Assembly: GCA_027422505.1 (NCBI GenBank)
Contig: JAPQWV010001402.1
Span: 1 to 64,000 of the forward strand
Reading direction: 5' to 3'
Length of the DNA: 64,000 bases
From: Craterostigma plantagineum
Taxonomy: Eukaryota; Streptophyta; Magnoliopsida; Lamiales; Linderniaceae
Position 1 is the stretch's first letter. Each line of letters begins with the position of its first letter. The position numbers and the translations under genes were made by a program. This document shows, piece after piece, positions 10,561 through 23,426 of this stretch. Under the pieces are notes generated by a model, which did not search any database, had not been told where the DNA came from, and worked only from the letters and a program-made list of their open reading frames with translations.

Positions 10561-11122
10561 CCCCTATACAAAACAAATAGTTCAAGTCACGAATCTCAAG
10601 TATTGGGTTTGGACATATATAATTATTGTTTAAAGAAACAAAATCAACCCATATTATTTTATATAATAGTGTAATAATCTGCCTCATACTCTATCATGTA
10701 TCAAGTATTCTATTAATTTGGTACACGTGTTATTAGACCTTAATAAAATTAAAATAACCAACGGTTGATATAGCTTGATAAGATACTTGATATCAAATCA
10801 GCGTATAATTTTGTTTTGTACTATTTAGTTTAGTTTCAGAAGTAGTCTGATGATTCCTTCATGTATTTAAAGCCATGTACCCTTTTTATTGCTTAATATA
10901 ATCAATTTTAGCAGTAGACAACCTCAGCACTTATATTGTATTAGAACACAGACACTTACCTAGTTTGTCATCGACTTCTGCATATTGTGATGTAAAGAAG
11001 AGATACACTCCGTAGATGATAAGTGACTTCTGCACATGTTAAGAGAGTTCATCAACTAATACAAACTCTCAAACTTATCTCTACTATAAGAAACAGTCAT
11101 TCACATACTCAACAATGTATAT
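10561..11122. other. AT-rich intergenic DNA
   Basis: No gene, RNA or recognisable repeat was found. It is the upstream region of the peptide gene, and its last five bases (TATAT) are the target site of the following Copia element. Confidence 0.6.
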
Positions 11123-12808
11123 TGTTGACCTTTTTGGTCCGATATTGTTAGAGAGTTTTGATGAACGATGTAATTTGTAATGACATTAGGTCTATAAAAT
11201 AAGCAATTCGATTTGGGACAAACAAAATGTCTAAGTTCATGATAATATTCAACCATGCATTGTTTATGAGCTGTAAAATCGATTAAGTGTTGAATATTTG
11301 AATTGCGTGTGATTATGTGATGATTTGATGGAACTAGGTGATCGCATGTTATAGACAGTCCATGAGATAGGATATATCGTACTATGCTATATATGGAAAT
11401 AATGCATGAGATATCCTACTGAGCTATATATGGAAAATATGCCGTTTACATATGGAAAGTGATATATCCGTTGATACTAGTTTATTCCTGGACGAAAATT
11501 ACTTATGCGATTCTTTGCATGCTTTACACTGAATTTAATGTGCAATATTAAATGATATCTTTCCTTATGTTGATTGGAATATTATATTTAGGAAAGATGT
11601 GATTTGATTGATTTTTTGGATAAGGTGTTATATGCTATAAACGATGTGATCTCTGAAATAAGGAAATGTTGACTATGATTGATAAATCGTATTAAGTATT
11701 CTCTTATATGATTTGTGTGCTAAACATGGTAATTATGCTATGAATTATACATGGAAAACGTGCTGATGTGATGCTATCTTATGCGCTATACTTGGAAAGA
11801 AAATCTGGATTGACTTGTTCTAGAAACAGATAGCAGGGAATCTCTTATGGAAAGTTCTGATATGGTAATTATATGCGAAATGCTTGAATATGCTTAAGAA
11901 CGAAATTGAGCTTTCTATATGGAATATAATCATACTTAAATGTGCTATATGACCGTTGTGATGATTTATTAAGAGCATGATTTATATGGTATGATTGACT
12001 CGAAATGCATGGAAACTATGCTTGATTTAGTGATCATTATTTGATATGATTTTCCATGTGAAGTGCTGTTTGAAAATGATTATATATGAGCTGCACTTCA
12101 GATTTTTAGAGGCACTGAAATTTAGCGAACATAAGCCTACGAGAGATATTTGAGCAGAAAGATACTAAGAGATTCCTGAGCCATTCACTTGTGATAGCTT
12201 TCTGCCCACCTGAGCGTTAACCTGCATATCCATCACTGAGCGAGTGATTTATCTGATATTCCATCATCCCCTCCATATATTCTGTCTTCGGACGTGTTGT
12301 CTTCGGACGTGAGCAATACCAAGGAGGCAAGGTCGACATTTACGCACACGTGAAGGGAAGGACAAGTCCGGGGCCCTTCGGTAGCGAGCTGTGTCTGTCG
12401 GGATCAAGGAGATTCCGAGGAACGAAACTCGACGTGTGGTAACCTAGTAGTGACTAGTATTCGACTTGTTTCGGTTGTGTATTGGGCTAACCAATCAATT
12501 TTGTATCCAGCTACGGTGCATTATAGTGATTGGTTTAAACTCTTGGGAAGCAAATCCCAAGGAGAGGAGTAAACCCCAGTTGGGGATATAACCTCTATAA
12601 AAATCCTGTCTCGCATTTACTTTTCAGTTATTTCTTTATCGCTGTGAGACAGACCCGACGCACATCCGACGTTACTAGGATATATCAGGCATACTCGTCA
12701 CAAACATAAGTAGGCATATCTAAGTCACCACACTTAGCATTTGTGAAAAGAAGCAAAATTTCTATAGGCCTAATTCACGCCCCCCTCTTAGGCACATTTA
12801 TATCTTCA
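11123..12808 (+). repeat. 5' LTR of the Sirevirus-like element (1686 bp)
   Basis: It begins TGTTGACC and ends TCTTCA. A TATA-like CTATAAAAATCC at 12594-12605 lies about 200 bp before the end. The direct repeat CTTCGGACGTG occurs twice near 12290-12312, as part of a GC-richer 12280-12480 block. Confidence 0.92.
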
Positions 12809-12810
12809 TT

Positions 12811-12822
12811 TGATATCAGAGC
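12811..12822 (+). other. primer binding site, tRNA-Met type
   Basis: TGATATCAGAGC, two bases after the LTR end, matches the usual TGGTATCAGAGC with one change. Confidence 0.75.
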
Positions 12823-12867
12823 GGGTTACTCAAACGACGGGCCTAACAAGCCTGAGTTAAAGATCTA

Positions 12868-14546
12868 ATGGCTTCTTCGAGTTTTGATGTTTTTGCAGAG
12901 GGACAATCCCATTCCAGGCCACCACTCTTCGACGGGACAAACTAGCCATATGGAAAAATCGCATGAAGGAATTCTTGATCGCTACAGACTTCGACCTGTG
13001 GGATATCATCGCAACAGGACCTTACATTCCCAAAACGAAGACGGAACTCCAAAGAAAGGCCCTGATTACAATGTAGCAGACAAGCGAGGAATCCTCTAAA
13101 TGCCAAAGCTAAGAACATGATAGCTTGCGCACTCACAAGAGAAGAGTACAATCGTGTGAGCTCATGCGAATCTGCCAAAATATGTGGGACATGCTTCAAG
13201 TCACACATGAAGGAACCACTCGAGTTGTGCAAGAAAGGATAGCCCTCTTGACTCACCAATACGAGCTGTTCAAGATGGAGGACAACGAGACCATAAGCCA
13301 CATGTATGCCAGATTCATGAACATCATTAATCAAATGTTCTCGTTGGGAAAGAAAATAGAAGATGGTGAGAAGGTGCGAAAAATCCTGAGATCTCTTCCC
13401 AGAGAATGGAATCCCAAAGTGACCGCCATCTACGAAGCAAAGGACTTGGACGAACTTTCTGTGTCAGAACTGATCGGATCTCTAACCACCTACGAGATGA
13501 CTCAGATATCTATCAAGGAAAAACCACCAGTCCGAAATCAACCAAATATTGCCTTTAATACCGAACAAGAACACGACTCTGAAGGCGAAGAAGAATCCGA
13601 GGAGCACCTAATGGAGCAGATCGCCATGCTGACCAAAAGTTTGATAAGTTTCGGATGAGAAGAAAGTTCAAGGGAAACTCAAATTCCAACCTAGGAACAA
13701 GGGAATATCGTCATCCGGAAACAATATACAAAAATGCTTCAAGTGGAACAAGCCAGGCCAATTTGCCTCAAACTGCCCGATGGAAAATGGTGACAAAAAG
13801 ATAAAGAAGCAGAAGGCCATGGTCACAAACTGGGAAGAGGCCGGGAGCGAAGAAGAGGAAGATCTCGCCTACATGGCCGCGGATGATGATCAGGTATCGG
13901 ATTCATCCACTATTAGAAAATATTGTTTCTAAATGAATTATATGCTAGGCAAGATGAATCTCATGATAACGCTTCCTCAGCCTTTGAAGTAGATGAAAAA
14001 GAAGAGATGTTTGAGATAATTCAAAATGCATAAAGAAGGATTAAGTCACTCAACTCACAAGTGAAGGGTCTAATTAGGCAACGAGATGAAGTAGCTAGAG
14101 AGAAGCATCAAGCGGATCTAGAAAATGAGCGCCTAAGAGCCAAGCTAGAGACTCTTAAGAAAGAAAAAGCCTTGTGTAATTGCGAGAAACTTAGGAAGCA
14201 AAAGAATATATCTAGAGACATGTCCGCTCTTAAGGATTTCTTAGAAGAAAATTCTCGTACCAATGTTAGATTTCTTGAAGGACAACAAAATCTTGATATG
14301 TTACTTAGTATTCCTGCACAAATCGGGAAAACAGGATTAGGATATTCCACAACACATGAACATGCTGCACCTCCACAAACCGTTAGGAAACCTAAACGTT
14401 TTTCATGTGGTCGTCTTGGTCATTATGCTAACCACTGTTTCTTGAAGAAAGCTGATAAATCTAGATATGTCTGGAGACCTAAGAAAGTTCCTGAAGTTTC
14501 TAACTCTGGCCAGCCTGTGACTGAGATCACAGCCTGTGATACATGA
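12868..14546 (+). pseudogene. Copia gag, frameshifted
   Basis: The start is ATG 12868 (MASSSFDVFAEGQ), a common Copia gag start. An in-frame stop after FDGTN is followed in another frame by IWKNRMKEFLIATDFDLWDII and then the capsid block at 13125-13658 (FKMEDNETISHMYARF, KILRSLPREWNPKVTAI). The first nucleocapsid knuckle (13735-13790) reads CFKWNKPGQFASNC, so the second Cys and the His of CCHC are lost. A second knuckle (14397-14440) keeps CGRLGHYANHC but lacks its first Cys. A Lys/Glu-rich coiled-coil-like stretch lies between (14061-14210). Gag would form the particle shell. Confidence 0.82.
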
Positions 14547-14639
14547 TATACCACGTGTTAAGAGGAATTACTTTGCTGCTAACCATTTAGGACCCAATCA
14601 AAATTGGGCACCTAAGAAAAGAACTGATTCATGCAGGTA

Positions 14640-17600
14640 CAAAGAAGAAAATCCAGTAGGAAGAACAAGTGGTACCTCGACAGTGGGTGTTCCCCCCATA
14701 TGACAGGTGATATCAGTAAATTTGTGTCGGTAAAAGCATATGATGGAGGATATGTCTCCTACGCCGACAACACAAAGCTAAGGTTATAGGAGTTGGAACT
14801 ATCGGTAACACGTTACATACTACTATAGATGACGTATGGTTGGTTAAGAATCTAGAACATAACCTCATTAGCATCAGTCAATTATGCGATAAAGGTCATA
14901 CGGTTACGTTTGAAAATGATAAGTGTGTAGTTAGAAATAATGATAAGGTACTATTCAGTGCATCTAGGGATAGAAATATATATTGCATAACTCTTGATGA
15001 TATCACTGACCAGAATGTCAAGTGTTTAGCAGTTACAGAGGATGACACCTGGTTATGGCACAGACGCCTAGGACATGCCAATATGGAATTACTGTCTCAT
15101 ATACATGAAATGCACTGATACGAGGTGTTCCTGACATAAAGTTTGTCAAGGATAAAACATGCAAGGCATGCCAGATGGGCAAGCAGACTAAGACATCTTT
15201 CAAAGCAAAGAATGTGATATCTACATCCAGACCTCTGGAACTGCTGCATCTCGACCTTTTTGGTCCGGTTCAGACGATGTCTCTGCGAGGTAAAAGATAT
15301 GCCTTTGTCATCGTTGATGATTACTCCAGGTACACTTGGGTGATATTCCTTGCACATAAGAATGAGGCATTAGATAACTTTGCATCGCTAGTAAAGAGAC
15401 TTGAAAATGAAAAAGAAACGAACTTATGTAGGATACGAAGTGATAACGTCTGGAATTTGATAGTAAGTCGTTTGCATCATTCTGTGATCAGTATGGATAT
15501 AGTCATAATTTCTCTGCTCCTATAACCCCCAACAGAACGGCGTTGTTGTTGAACGAAAAAAACAGGGTATTACAGGAAATGGCTAGATCTATGTTACATG
15601 AGTATGATATTCCTAAACATTCTGGGCGAAAGCCGTTAGTACAGCTTGTTACGTGTCTAACCTATCTTCCTTAAGCCGATATTAAAGAAGACTTCTTATG
15701 AAATCTGGCATGGTAAACTCCAAATATAGGTTACTTTCATGTGTTCGGATGTAAATGTTTTATCTTGAACGATAGAGATAAGAGAGGAAAATTTGACTCT
15801 AAGGTTGATGAAGGGATATTCCCTGGTTACAGTCTTACATCTAAGGCATATCGTGTTTACAATAAAAGAAAGCTGACTGTTCAGGAATCCATACATGTTA
15901 CTTTTGATGAGATGCCTAACGCAGATGCTACTGATGAGGAAGGTATAGATTTGCCTTGTGCAGATTGCAGGATATTAAAGACAGTGAGGAAGATATTCCT
16001 AAAGATGAAAATGCTGAAACAGTGGAACCAGAAGCTGGAGAGCTACAACCTAGAAAATGGAAACATGCTTCCAGTCATCCAACAGATCAAGTGATAGGAA
16101 ATATCAGATCTGGAATCAAAACTCGAGCAACTGTACGAAATCAAGATACGGAGGAATCTCATGATGTACTGCTCTCAATGATGGAACCAAGACAGTCCAT
16201 GAAGCTCTAGATGATATATCATGGGTCTCAGCCATGGAAGATGAGTTATCTCAGTTCGAAAGAGCGAAGTGTGGACACTCGTAAAAAGACCAGACGATAA
16301 ATCCATCATAGGAACCAATGGATCTTCGGCAACAAACTCGACGAACACGGTAATGTCACAAGAAACAAAGCGAGGTTAGTTGCAAAAGGTTATTCCCAGG
16401 AGGAAGGTATTGATTTCGATGAAACTTTTGCACTGGTAGCTAGATTAGAATCTATACGTGTCTTACTTGCATATGCATGCTTTAAACGTTTTAAACTTTT
16501 TCAAATGGACGTAAAAAGTGCATTTTTAAATGGTTTTATAAATGAGGAGGTTTATGTAGAACAACCACCGGGTTTTGCTAGGGAGATTTTCCAAATCATG
16601 TTTCTAAACTAAATAAAGCATTATATGGTTTAAAGCAGGCTCCAAGGGCATGGTATGAAAGGCTAAGTAAGTTTCTGATTGACATAGGATTTTCGACTGG
16701 AACTATTGATAACATGCTGTTTATTAAGTATGAAGGTGATCACATGATACTGGTTCAAATTACGTTGATGATATCATATTTGGAAGTACTAATATCCTTC
16801 TCTGCGAGGAATTTTCTAAGTCTATGCAGAAGGAATTTGAGATGAGCTTAATGGGTGAGCTGAACTACTTCCTCGGGTTGCAAATAAAGCAGCTTGACAA
16901 TGGAACCTTCGTATCTCAGACGAAATACAGCAGGGAATTGCTGACTAAATTCGGGATGAGTGATTCCAAAGAAATTTCCACCCCTATGCATCAGACCACC
17001 AAATAGACATTGATGAATCAGGTACACCGGTTGATCAAACACAATATCGAGGTATGATCGGAAGTCTTCTCTACTTAACTGCTAGTCGCCCTGATATCAT
17101 GTTTGCTGTTGGTATGTGTTCGAGATATCAGTCTGACCCTAGGGAATCTCACTTGACCGCAGTCAAGCGGATACTTAGATATATCAAGGGTACTGTCAAT
17201 TTTGGTCTGTGGTACTCCTATACGGATGACTTCCCATTAATGGGATATTCCGACGCCGACTATGCCGGCTGTAGGGAAGATAGGAAAAGTACCAGTGGAA
17301 CTTGCCAATTACTTGGGAATTCCTTGGTAACTTGGTCTAGTAGAAAGCAAAATGCTGTCGCCCCTCTCCACAACCGAAGCTGAATATATGGCCTTAGGAA
17401 ATTGTTGTCAACAGGTTTCTTTGGATGAAACAAACCCTTAGTGATTTCGGGCTAAGTTATGACAAAATTCCTATTCTGTGTGATAGCACTAGTGCCATTA
17501 GTATTACTAAGAATCCCGTCCATCATTCTCGTACTAAGCATATTGAGGTTAAACATCATTTTATACGAGACCATGTTCAGAAGGGGAATATCAGTGTGGA

Positions 17601-17724
17601 ATTCGTAGGAACAAATGATCAGCTCGCCGATATCTTCACTAAAACCCTAGTAGAGGCAAGATTATGCGACATCCGTGATCGATTGGGAATCCTCGAGCTT
17701 AATAAGGTTAGTAAATCTGCCTAA
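14640..17724 (+). pseudogene. Copia pol: protease, integrase, reverse transcriptase, RNase H
   Basis: Domains appear in Copia order: protease active site YLDSGCSPHMTGD (14670-14710); integrase zinc-binding WHRRLGHANMELL with CKACQMGKQTK (15055-15190); integrase core from LLHLDLFGP (15240) through RIRSDN and VVERK (15540); reverse transcriptase from about 16210 with [11 protein letters not shown] (16500); RNase H with YSDADYAGC (17248) and LADIFTKTL (17620-17650). The catalytic YVDD is disrupted by one missing T in a T-run near 16757; the following VDDIIFGS is intact. At least eight frame changes are needed to follow the protein, so this copy is non-coding as it stands. Confidence 0.88.
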
Positions 17725-18251
17725 TTCTATCATTTATTCTAGATTTTTCTACTATAGATAGAAAACTCATAGTAACTCTATCTTAAGATATTCATTTCGC
17801 CCTTAGAATACTTCCGTGAATAGATTTTTCCTTGAGCAATTCTCGTATTTTAGGAAGAATTCGTAGATAGACATTCCTTCAGCCATCCAGTTTATTTTAG
17901 GAATATCCGATCTCCTGGATCTGTCCTTGAATGTGATCAGGCTATTTTAGGAAGGAACTCGTAGATACCATTCCAGCTGTTCAGTTATTTTGGGGAACTC
18001 ATTTATTTAAAATATATTTCTTTTCAGCCCAGTCAAATCCCTTCCATAATTATGAGATCCTGTCAAATCAGCCCGATATCTCTGACAGTTTTCCACTTTC
18101 AACTTCGAAATTTCAAATTTCAAATTTCAAATCTCATCCTTATCTCTTCCTAAAATAAACCGACCCTATTCTTTAAATTCAAAACCGTTCCTTATCATCA
18201 TAACTCAATTCATCTTCTCCAAACTTCCTTTTAAACCCTAACTTCTGAAAA

Positions 18252-19728
18252 ATGGCTAAAACATCGACACCCAAGGCAGCCACCAAAGAGTCTTCAAGCC
18301 GAAAACGCAAGGAGCCCTGTCTGATGAGTCCCCACTTGAATCTCCTCCTAAATCACCAGAACAAGCCTCAGCCTCATCGCCTTCTGCTCGCAAAACCCGT
18401 TCCAAAACGAAATCCACTGATAAGATTCCCTCTCCGGCCAAACCTGTCAAGAAGAAGAAGAAGAAGACAAAGAGATCCAGCCTCACTCTACCACCGATAC
18501 CCCTGCAAAGTCACCCGACCAGAAAAGCCTGCCTCAAGTTCCGAGATCCCTGACGAAGTTTCCTGAGGAAACTCAGAAATTGCCTCCACGATCCCAAATC
18601 CTGAGAAAGCTCCATCACCACTTGAAAAAGCCCAACGAAATTCCTGTTGAAGCCCTCTTTTTGGAGGAACGCAATCGAACCATCTACAAAAGTTTCAGCA
18701 AACGGGATATTGCCAGAGGAAGGGGAGTTGCCTTCGACAACTTGCCTGAAGGGACGGTTATCACCTGGTTAAAGGACTTCGGATGGGAGCAGTTTCTCAG
18801 CATCAACACGCCCTACTATCCTGAGGTTGTCAAACTCTTTTATGCAAACTTCAGCTATGAAGAGTTCGAAGGGAATATCATCATCCGCTCTTACATTCTC
18901 GGCCGCAAAATCGAATGGAACACTAAGATTATGAATGCCATGCTGGGGGTTGCTGATGAGGTCCTCTGTCACTACGACATGAACGACTGGTGCCATGCCG
19001 ATGAGTTCAATCTCAGTGATGTCCTTAGGACACTCTGGAATACCCGCACCAAACCTCGATTCTCTGACGGAGAAGCCCTGAACAAGCTCCCTATCGACTT
19101 TTTCTTCCTGCACAAGTTGCTTAACATGACCCTCTGGAGTGCGAAAATAGGCAGTGGCGGCCACTCGACCACCATGAACTTCATGAGCACCTTCGCGGTA
19201 TATATGATATCCCAGCATCGCAGATTCAGCCTCGGATATATCGTCATGAAGCACATGATTCAGGCCATCGAGAGCAAAGACAAGGCGCTGCCCTATGAAT
19301 GCTGCTTACTCACATGTTCGAGTGCGAAGGTATTATTCTGCCGCTGGCTTGGGAAGACAAGGCTGTCCATGTAGTGGACCTTGTGACCCTTAAGCGCATG
19401 GGAATTCCATCACTCTCAGAGTCAAGGTTGGTTCAAGGCAAAGGAGAACAGGTCAGTCGATAGTGCTCAGAAACGGTCTGCTTCGAAGGGAAAAGCAAAG
19501 GTCAAGAGCGACGAGGACGATGACTACGAGGATGAGTTGAGCGTAGGGAAGGAAGGAATCTCGGTGTTGCGCCGCGATATCTCTGATATCAAGGCTGATA
19601 ATCAGAAGCGCTTCCGCAGCTCAAAGAGCAGTATACCGAGCTGTCACTGGAAACTATCCAAGCTCTCAAAGCTCATCAAGAAGTCCCTTTCTAAGCCCGC
19701 AGATTCCGATACCTCGTCAAGCCAGTAG
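18252..19728 (+). pseudogene. Sirevirus-like third ORF (plant transposon protein domain, env-like position)
   Basis: It begins at ATG 18252 (MAKTSTPKAATKESSSRKRK), a basic Lys/Ser/Pro-rich segment, and continues after a frame change into an uninterrupted 18580-19374 stretch with TVITWLKDFGWEQFLSINTPY and PEVVKLFYANFSYEEFEGN. That part resembles the putative plant transposon protein domain found in extra ORFs of several plant retroelements. A third piece (19380-19728) is charged and may form a coiled coil. Its position between pol and the 3' LTR is that of the Sirevirus env-like gene. I see no clear membrane segment, so an envelope function is not supported by the sequence. Confidence 0.65.
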
Positions 19729-19825
19729 GCTGCCCATCTAGTTCCATTCTGCTCCTAGTTTCCCCTAGGATATTCCAGTATCGTTCAGTTTTTTAGGTTT
19801 TTTCCTCCCGCCTTTTTTGATGATG

Positions 19826-20416
19826 AAGGGGGAGTAGTAAGTAAGTTTAGACGTTTAGCGTCTAAGTGTTTTTAGTGGTAAGTGATGTATAGGGAGGCTC
19901 GTTGAACCCTAATATAATATTTTGCTGCTGTTATGATATATCTCCTATGCTTAACATCTTTGCTCTGATCTTCGGATATATCATATGTTGATCTCATACT
20001 CTGATGCTTAACTGTGCTATTTGACTTGCGTAAAATTTCTTGATAAGTGCTAAGTGCCTGCTGAGATGATTACATGATTGCTTGAACCATGCTTGGAAAA
20101 TGTGCACTTAGGCAGGGGGAGCACACTCACGGGTAATTTCAAATTTTTTAATACTCAGATATAACATAGAAAAGATAGGATATATCCGCACTTAGACAGG
20201 GGGAGCAAAATTAGTCAAGATATATCTTAGCATGTCATAGAGATAACTGCACTTAGGCAGGGGGAGCAAATATGTATCACATGCGATTAGGAAATATCAT
20301 ATGCTCTGCTTTGTGATTATGGAACACTTAGACATATGCGCTAGGACTTTCATTATCGAATATGCTTACTTGCTTCCGTGCTGCATCAATTACATGTATC
20401 ATCAAAAAGGGGAGAA
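19826..20416 (+). repeat. reiterated polypurine tracts before the 3' LTR
   Basis: AGGGGGAG-type tracts occur near 19826, 20113, 20197 and 20258, the last three within the repeated phrase CTTAG(G/A)CAGGGGGAGCA. The tract next to the LTR (AAAAAGGGGAGAA, 20404-20416) is the expected plus-strand primer. Multiple upstream tracts are a known Sirevirus trait. Confidence 0.8.
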
Positions 20417-22077
20417 TGTTGACCTTTTTGGTCCGTATATGTTAGAGAGTTTTGATGAACGATGTAATTGTAATGACATTAGGTCTATAAATAAGCAAAT
20501 AAAATGTCTAAGTTCATGATAATATTCAACCATGCATTGTTTATGAGCTGTAAAATCGATTAAGTGTTGAATATTTGATTGCGTGTGATTATGTGATGAT
20601 TTGATGGAACTAGGTGATCGCATGTTATAGACAGTCCATGAGATAGGATATATCGTACTCTGCTATATATGGAAATAATGCATGAGATATCCTACTGAGC
20701 TATATATGGAAAATATGCCGTTTATATATGGAAAGTGATATATCCGTTGATACTAGTTTATTCCTGGACGAAAATTACTTATGCGATTCTTTGCATGCTT
20801 TACACTGAATTAATGTGCAATATTAAATTGATATATTTCCTTATGTTGATTGGAATATTATATTTAGGAAAGATGTGATTTGATTGATTTTTTGGATAAG
20901 GTGTTATATGCTATAAACGGATGTGATCTCTGAAATAAGGAAAGGTTGACTATGATTGATAAATCGTATTAAGTATTCTCTTATATGATTTGTGTGCTAA
21001 AAATGGTAATTATGCTATGAATTATACATGGAAAACGTGCGGATGTGATGCTATCTTATGCGCTATACTTGGAAAGAAAATCTGGATTGACTTGTTCTAG
21101 AAACAAATAGCAGGGAATCTCTTATGGAAGTTCTGATATGGTAATTATATGCGAAATGCTTGAATATGCTTAAGAACGAAATTGAGCTTTCTATATGGAA
21201 TTATAATCATACTTAAATGTGCTATATGACCTTTGTGATGATTTATTAAGAGCAGATTTATATGGTATGATTGACTCGAAATTGCATGGAAACTATGCTT
21301 GATTTAGTGATCATTATTTGATATGATTTTCCATGGAAGTGCTGTTGAAATGATTATATATGAGCTGCACTCAGATTTTAGAGGCACTGAAATTTAGCGA
21401 ACATAAGCCTACGAGAGATATTTGAGCAGAAAGATACTAAGAGATTCCTGAGCCATTCACTTGTGATAGCTTTCTGCCCACCTGAGCGTTAACCTGCATA
21501 TCCATCACTGAGCGAGTGATTTATCTGATATTCCATCATCCCCTCCATATATTCTGTCTTCGGACGTGTTGTCTTCGACGTGAGCAATACCAAGGAGGCA
21601 AGGTCGACATTTACACACACGTGAAGGGAAGGACAAGTCCGGGGGCCGTTCGGTAGCGAGTTGTGTCTGTCGGGATCAAGGAGATTCCGAGGAACGAAAC
21701 CGGGCGTGTGGTAACCTAGTAGTGACTAGTATTCGACTTGTTTCGGTTGTGTATTGGGCTAACCAATCAGTTTTGTATCCAGCTACGGTGCATTATAGTG
21801 ATTGGTTAAACTCTTGGGAAGCAAATCCCAAGGAGAGGAGTAAACCCCAGTTGGGGATATAACCTCTATAAAAATCCTGTCTCGCATTTACTTTCAGTTA
21901 TTTCTTTATCGCTGTGAGACAGACCTGACGCACATCCGACGTTACTAGGATATATCAGGCATACTCGTCACAAACATAAGTAGGCATATCTAAGTCACCA
22001 CACTTAGCATTTGTGAAAAGAAGCAAAAATTTCTATAGGCCTAATTCACCCCCCTCTTATGCACATTTATATCTTCA
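20417..22077 (+). repeat. 3' LTR of the Sirevirus-like element (1661 bp)
   Basis: It is nearly identical to 11123-12808. Differences are mainly one- or two-base indels, plus an 11-13-bp gap near 20498. It is followed by the TATAT target copy. Confidence 0.92.
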
Positions 22078-22384
22078 TATATTGATACACGTACATTAGT
22101 ACGTGAATTACAGCGATAATTTTTAGGATATAATAGAGTGTTCTTCATTGATTTATGCAATTATTCACTCTATTTACACCTATTGACACTTTAGGCTTAA
22201 TTATTTTTTTAGTCCCCAAGTTAGGATGGTTGGCATTATAGGGACATATATTTTGCGGTTTTGCGATATAGGGACTTTAACTTTCGAAAAGTAAGCATTT
22301 TTAGGACAATATATGCCCCAACCAGTATTTTGACCCAAACCCGCTGATGTGGAACCCGGCCGGCTGACATGTGTGCTTACTCAG
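22078..22384. other. intergenic DNA before an inverted-repeat element
   Basis: No gene. The segment 22195-22330 (TTAGTCCCCAAGTTAGG, ATATAGGGACTTTAAC, TAGGACAATATATG) looks like a decayed transposon end, but I found no matching end. Confidence 0.4.
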
Positions 22385-23122
22385 CTTAGCGACGGTAATT
22401 TTGCAACGGAATTTCCGTCGCTAAAGGTAAAAAAACATAAAATAATTAAAAACAGATTTAGCGACAGATTCCCTCGCTAAATTAAAATTAAAAAAGAAAA
22501 TTTAATACAGCCGGCGATTGATCCGTTAATATAGCCTCGCCCTTTTCAGCAAAGAAAATTAATAGTAGGAAATCAGAAAAAAAAGTGGGAAAGAAAGGTT
22601 TGCTTTGCTTGCCTTAGAAATCAGAGCTTGTGCGACTGTGCAATTTTGTTCTGTTTTTTTCCGTGTTTATGTTTGCTGTGCGCTCGTCTTCTTCGATTCC
22701 GCTAATACGGTGATGTAATGCATCAGAAGAAATAGGAAGCACAGATCGGAAAAGAAAGCAGCGGCGTCTCTTCCGATTTCAACCCAAACACCGCCCCAAA
22801 TTCCACCATCGACGCTGACCCAAAAGCACCCTAATCTCTCTCACAATTTCTACCTAAATCCAAACCTTCACAGTTCTGCGTCGTCGTCGTCTTCTACGAA
22901 CCCTCCCAACCAACCCTTCAAATCGTCATCAACGACGACCATAACAACACCGCACACCACCAATTTCGCCGGCAAGAGCAAGAATTACGGTGAGGCTATA
23001 TTAACGGGTCCGTCGCCGGCTGTATTAATTTTTTTTTAATATTTGCATTTAGCGACGGAGTTACCGGGTGAGGCTATATTAACGGTGGCTGCTTTACATT
23101 TTGCTGTCAAAATACCGTCGCA
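22385..23122. mobile_element. inverted-repeat DNA element enclosing gene-like sequence
   Basis: The left arm (22385-22550) and right arm (22985-23122) are imperfect inverted repeats. Each holds GCGACGG motifs at the outside and AATACAGCCGGCGA...GTTAATATAGCCTC inside. GCGAC motifs are repeated within the arms. The interior, 22551-22984, is much less AT-rich and resembles a 5' UTR or exon with CGTCGTCGTCGTCTTC and CCAACCAACCC stretches; it has no long ORF. This could be a foldback or Pack-MULE-like element that captured host sequence. No clear target duplication was found, so the outer edges are approximate. Confidence 0.6.
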
Positions 23123-23426
23123 AAATACGAACTTTACACATGCACATATATATAATATATAACCTAACGTGCATATCTTATCTTTTGGCTAAGCATATCA
23201 AATATTAAATGATATATATCTTTCATGATCTCTCTTTGAACGGCGGTAGATCTCATTTGTAATATTTTGACCTGCTTTTCGTGATTGGCTGCGCAGTATC
23301 TATTGTGGTTGCTTCAATATTTTCAACTTTGTTTTCTTTCTTCTTTTTTCTTTCGTGTGGGCTCATGCTAGATTTGAGATTATCCAACAATTCGATGATG
23401 GGCTGTTCTTTTTGGACATTCTTTTA

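Larger units (their letters stand above)
11123..22077 (+). mobile_element. complete Sirevirus-like Ty1/Copia retrotransposon
   Basis: The 10,955-bp element has two long LTRs (11123-12808, 20417-22077) and is flanked by TATAT on both sides (11118-11122, 22078-22082). The order is LTR, Met-type primer site, gag, protease, integrase, reverse transcriptase, RNase H, an extra 3' ORF, several polypurine tracts, LTR. Long LTRs, an ORF after pol and repeated polypurine tracts are Sirevirus hallmarks. The LTRs differ mostly by small indels, suggesting a fairly recent insertion. The coding region is broken by many frameshifts and some stops. Confidence 0.92.

Noticed and set aside
10502..10687. 61-codon ORF upstream of the peptide gene
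   Set aside because: It overlaps the inferred promoter and has no conserved feature.
18769..19256. Antisense ORFs opposite the Sirevirus third ORF
   Set aside because: They lie on the wrong strand for the element and encode no recognisable domain.
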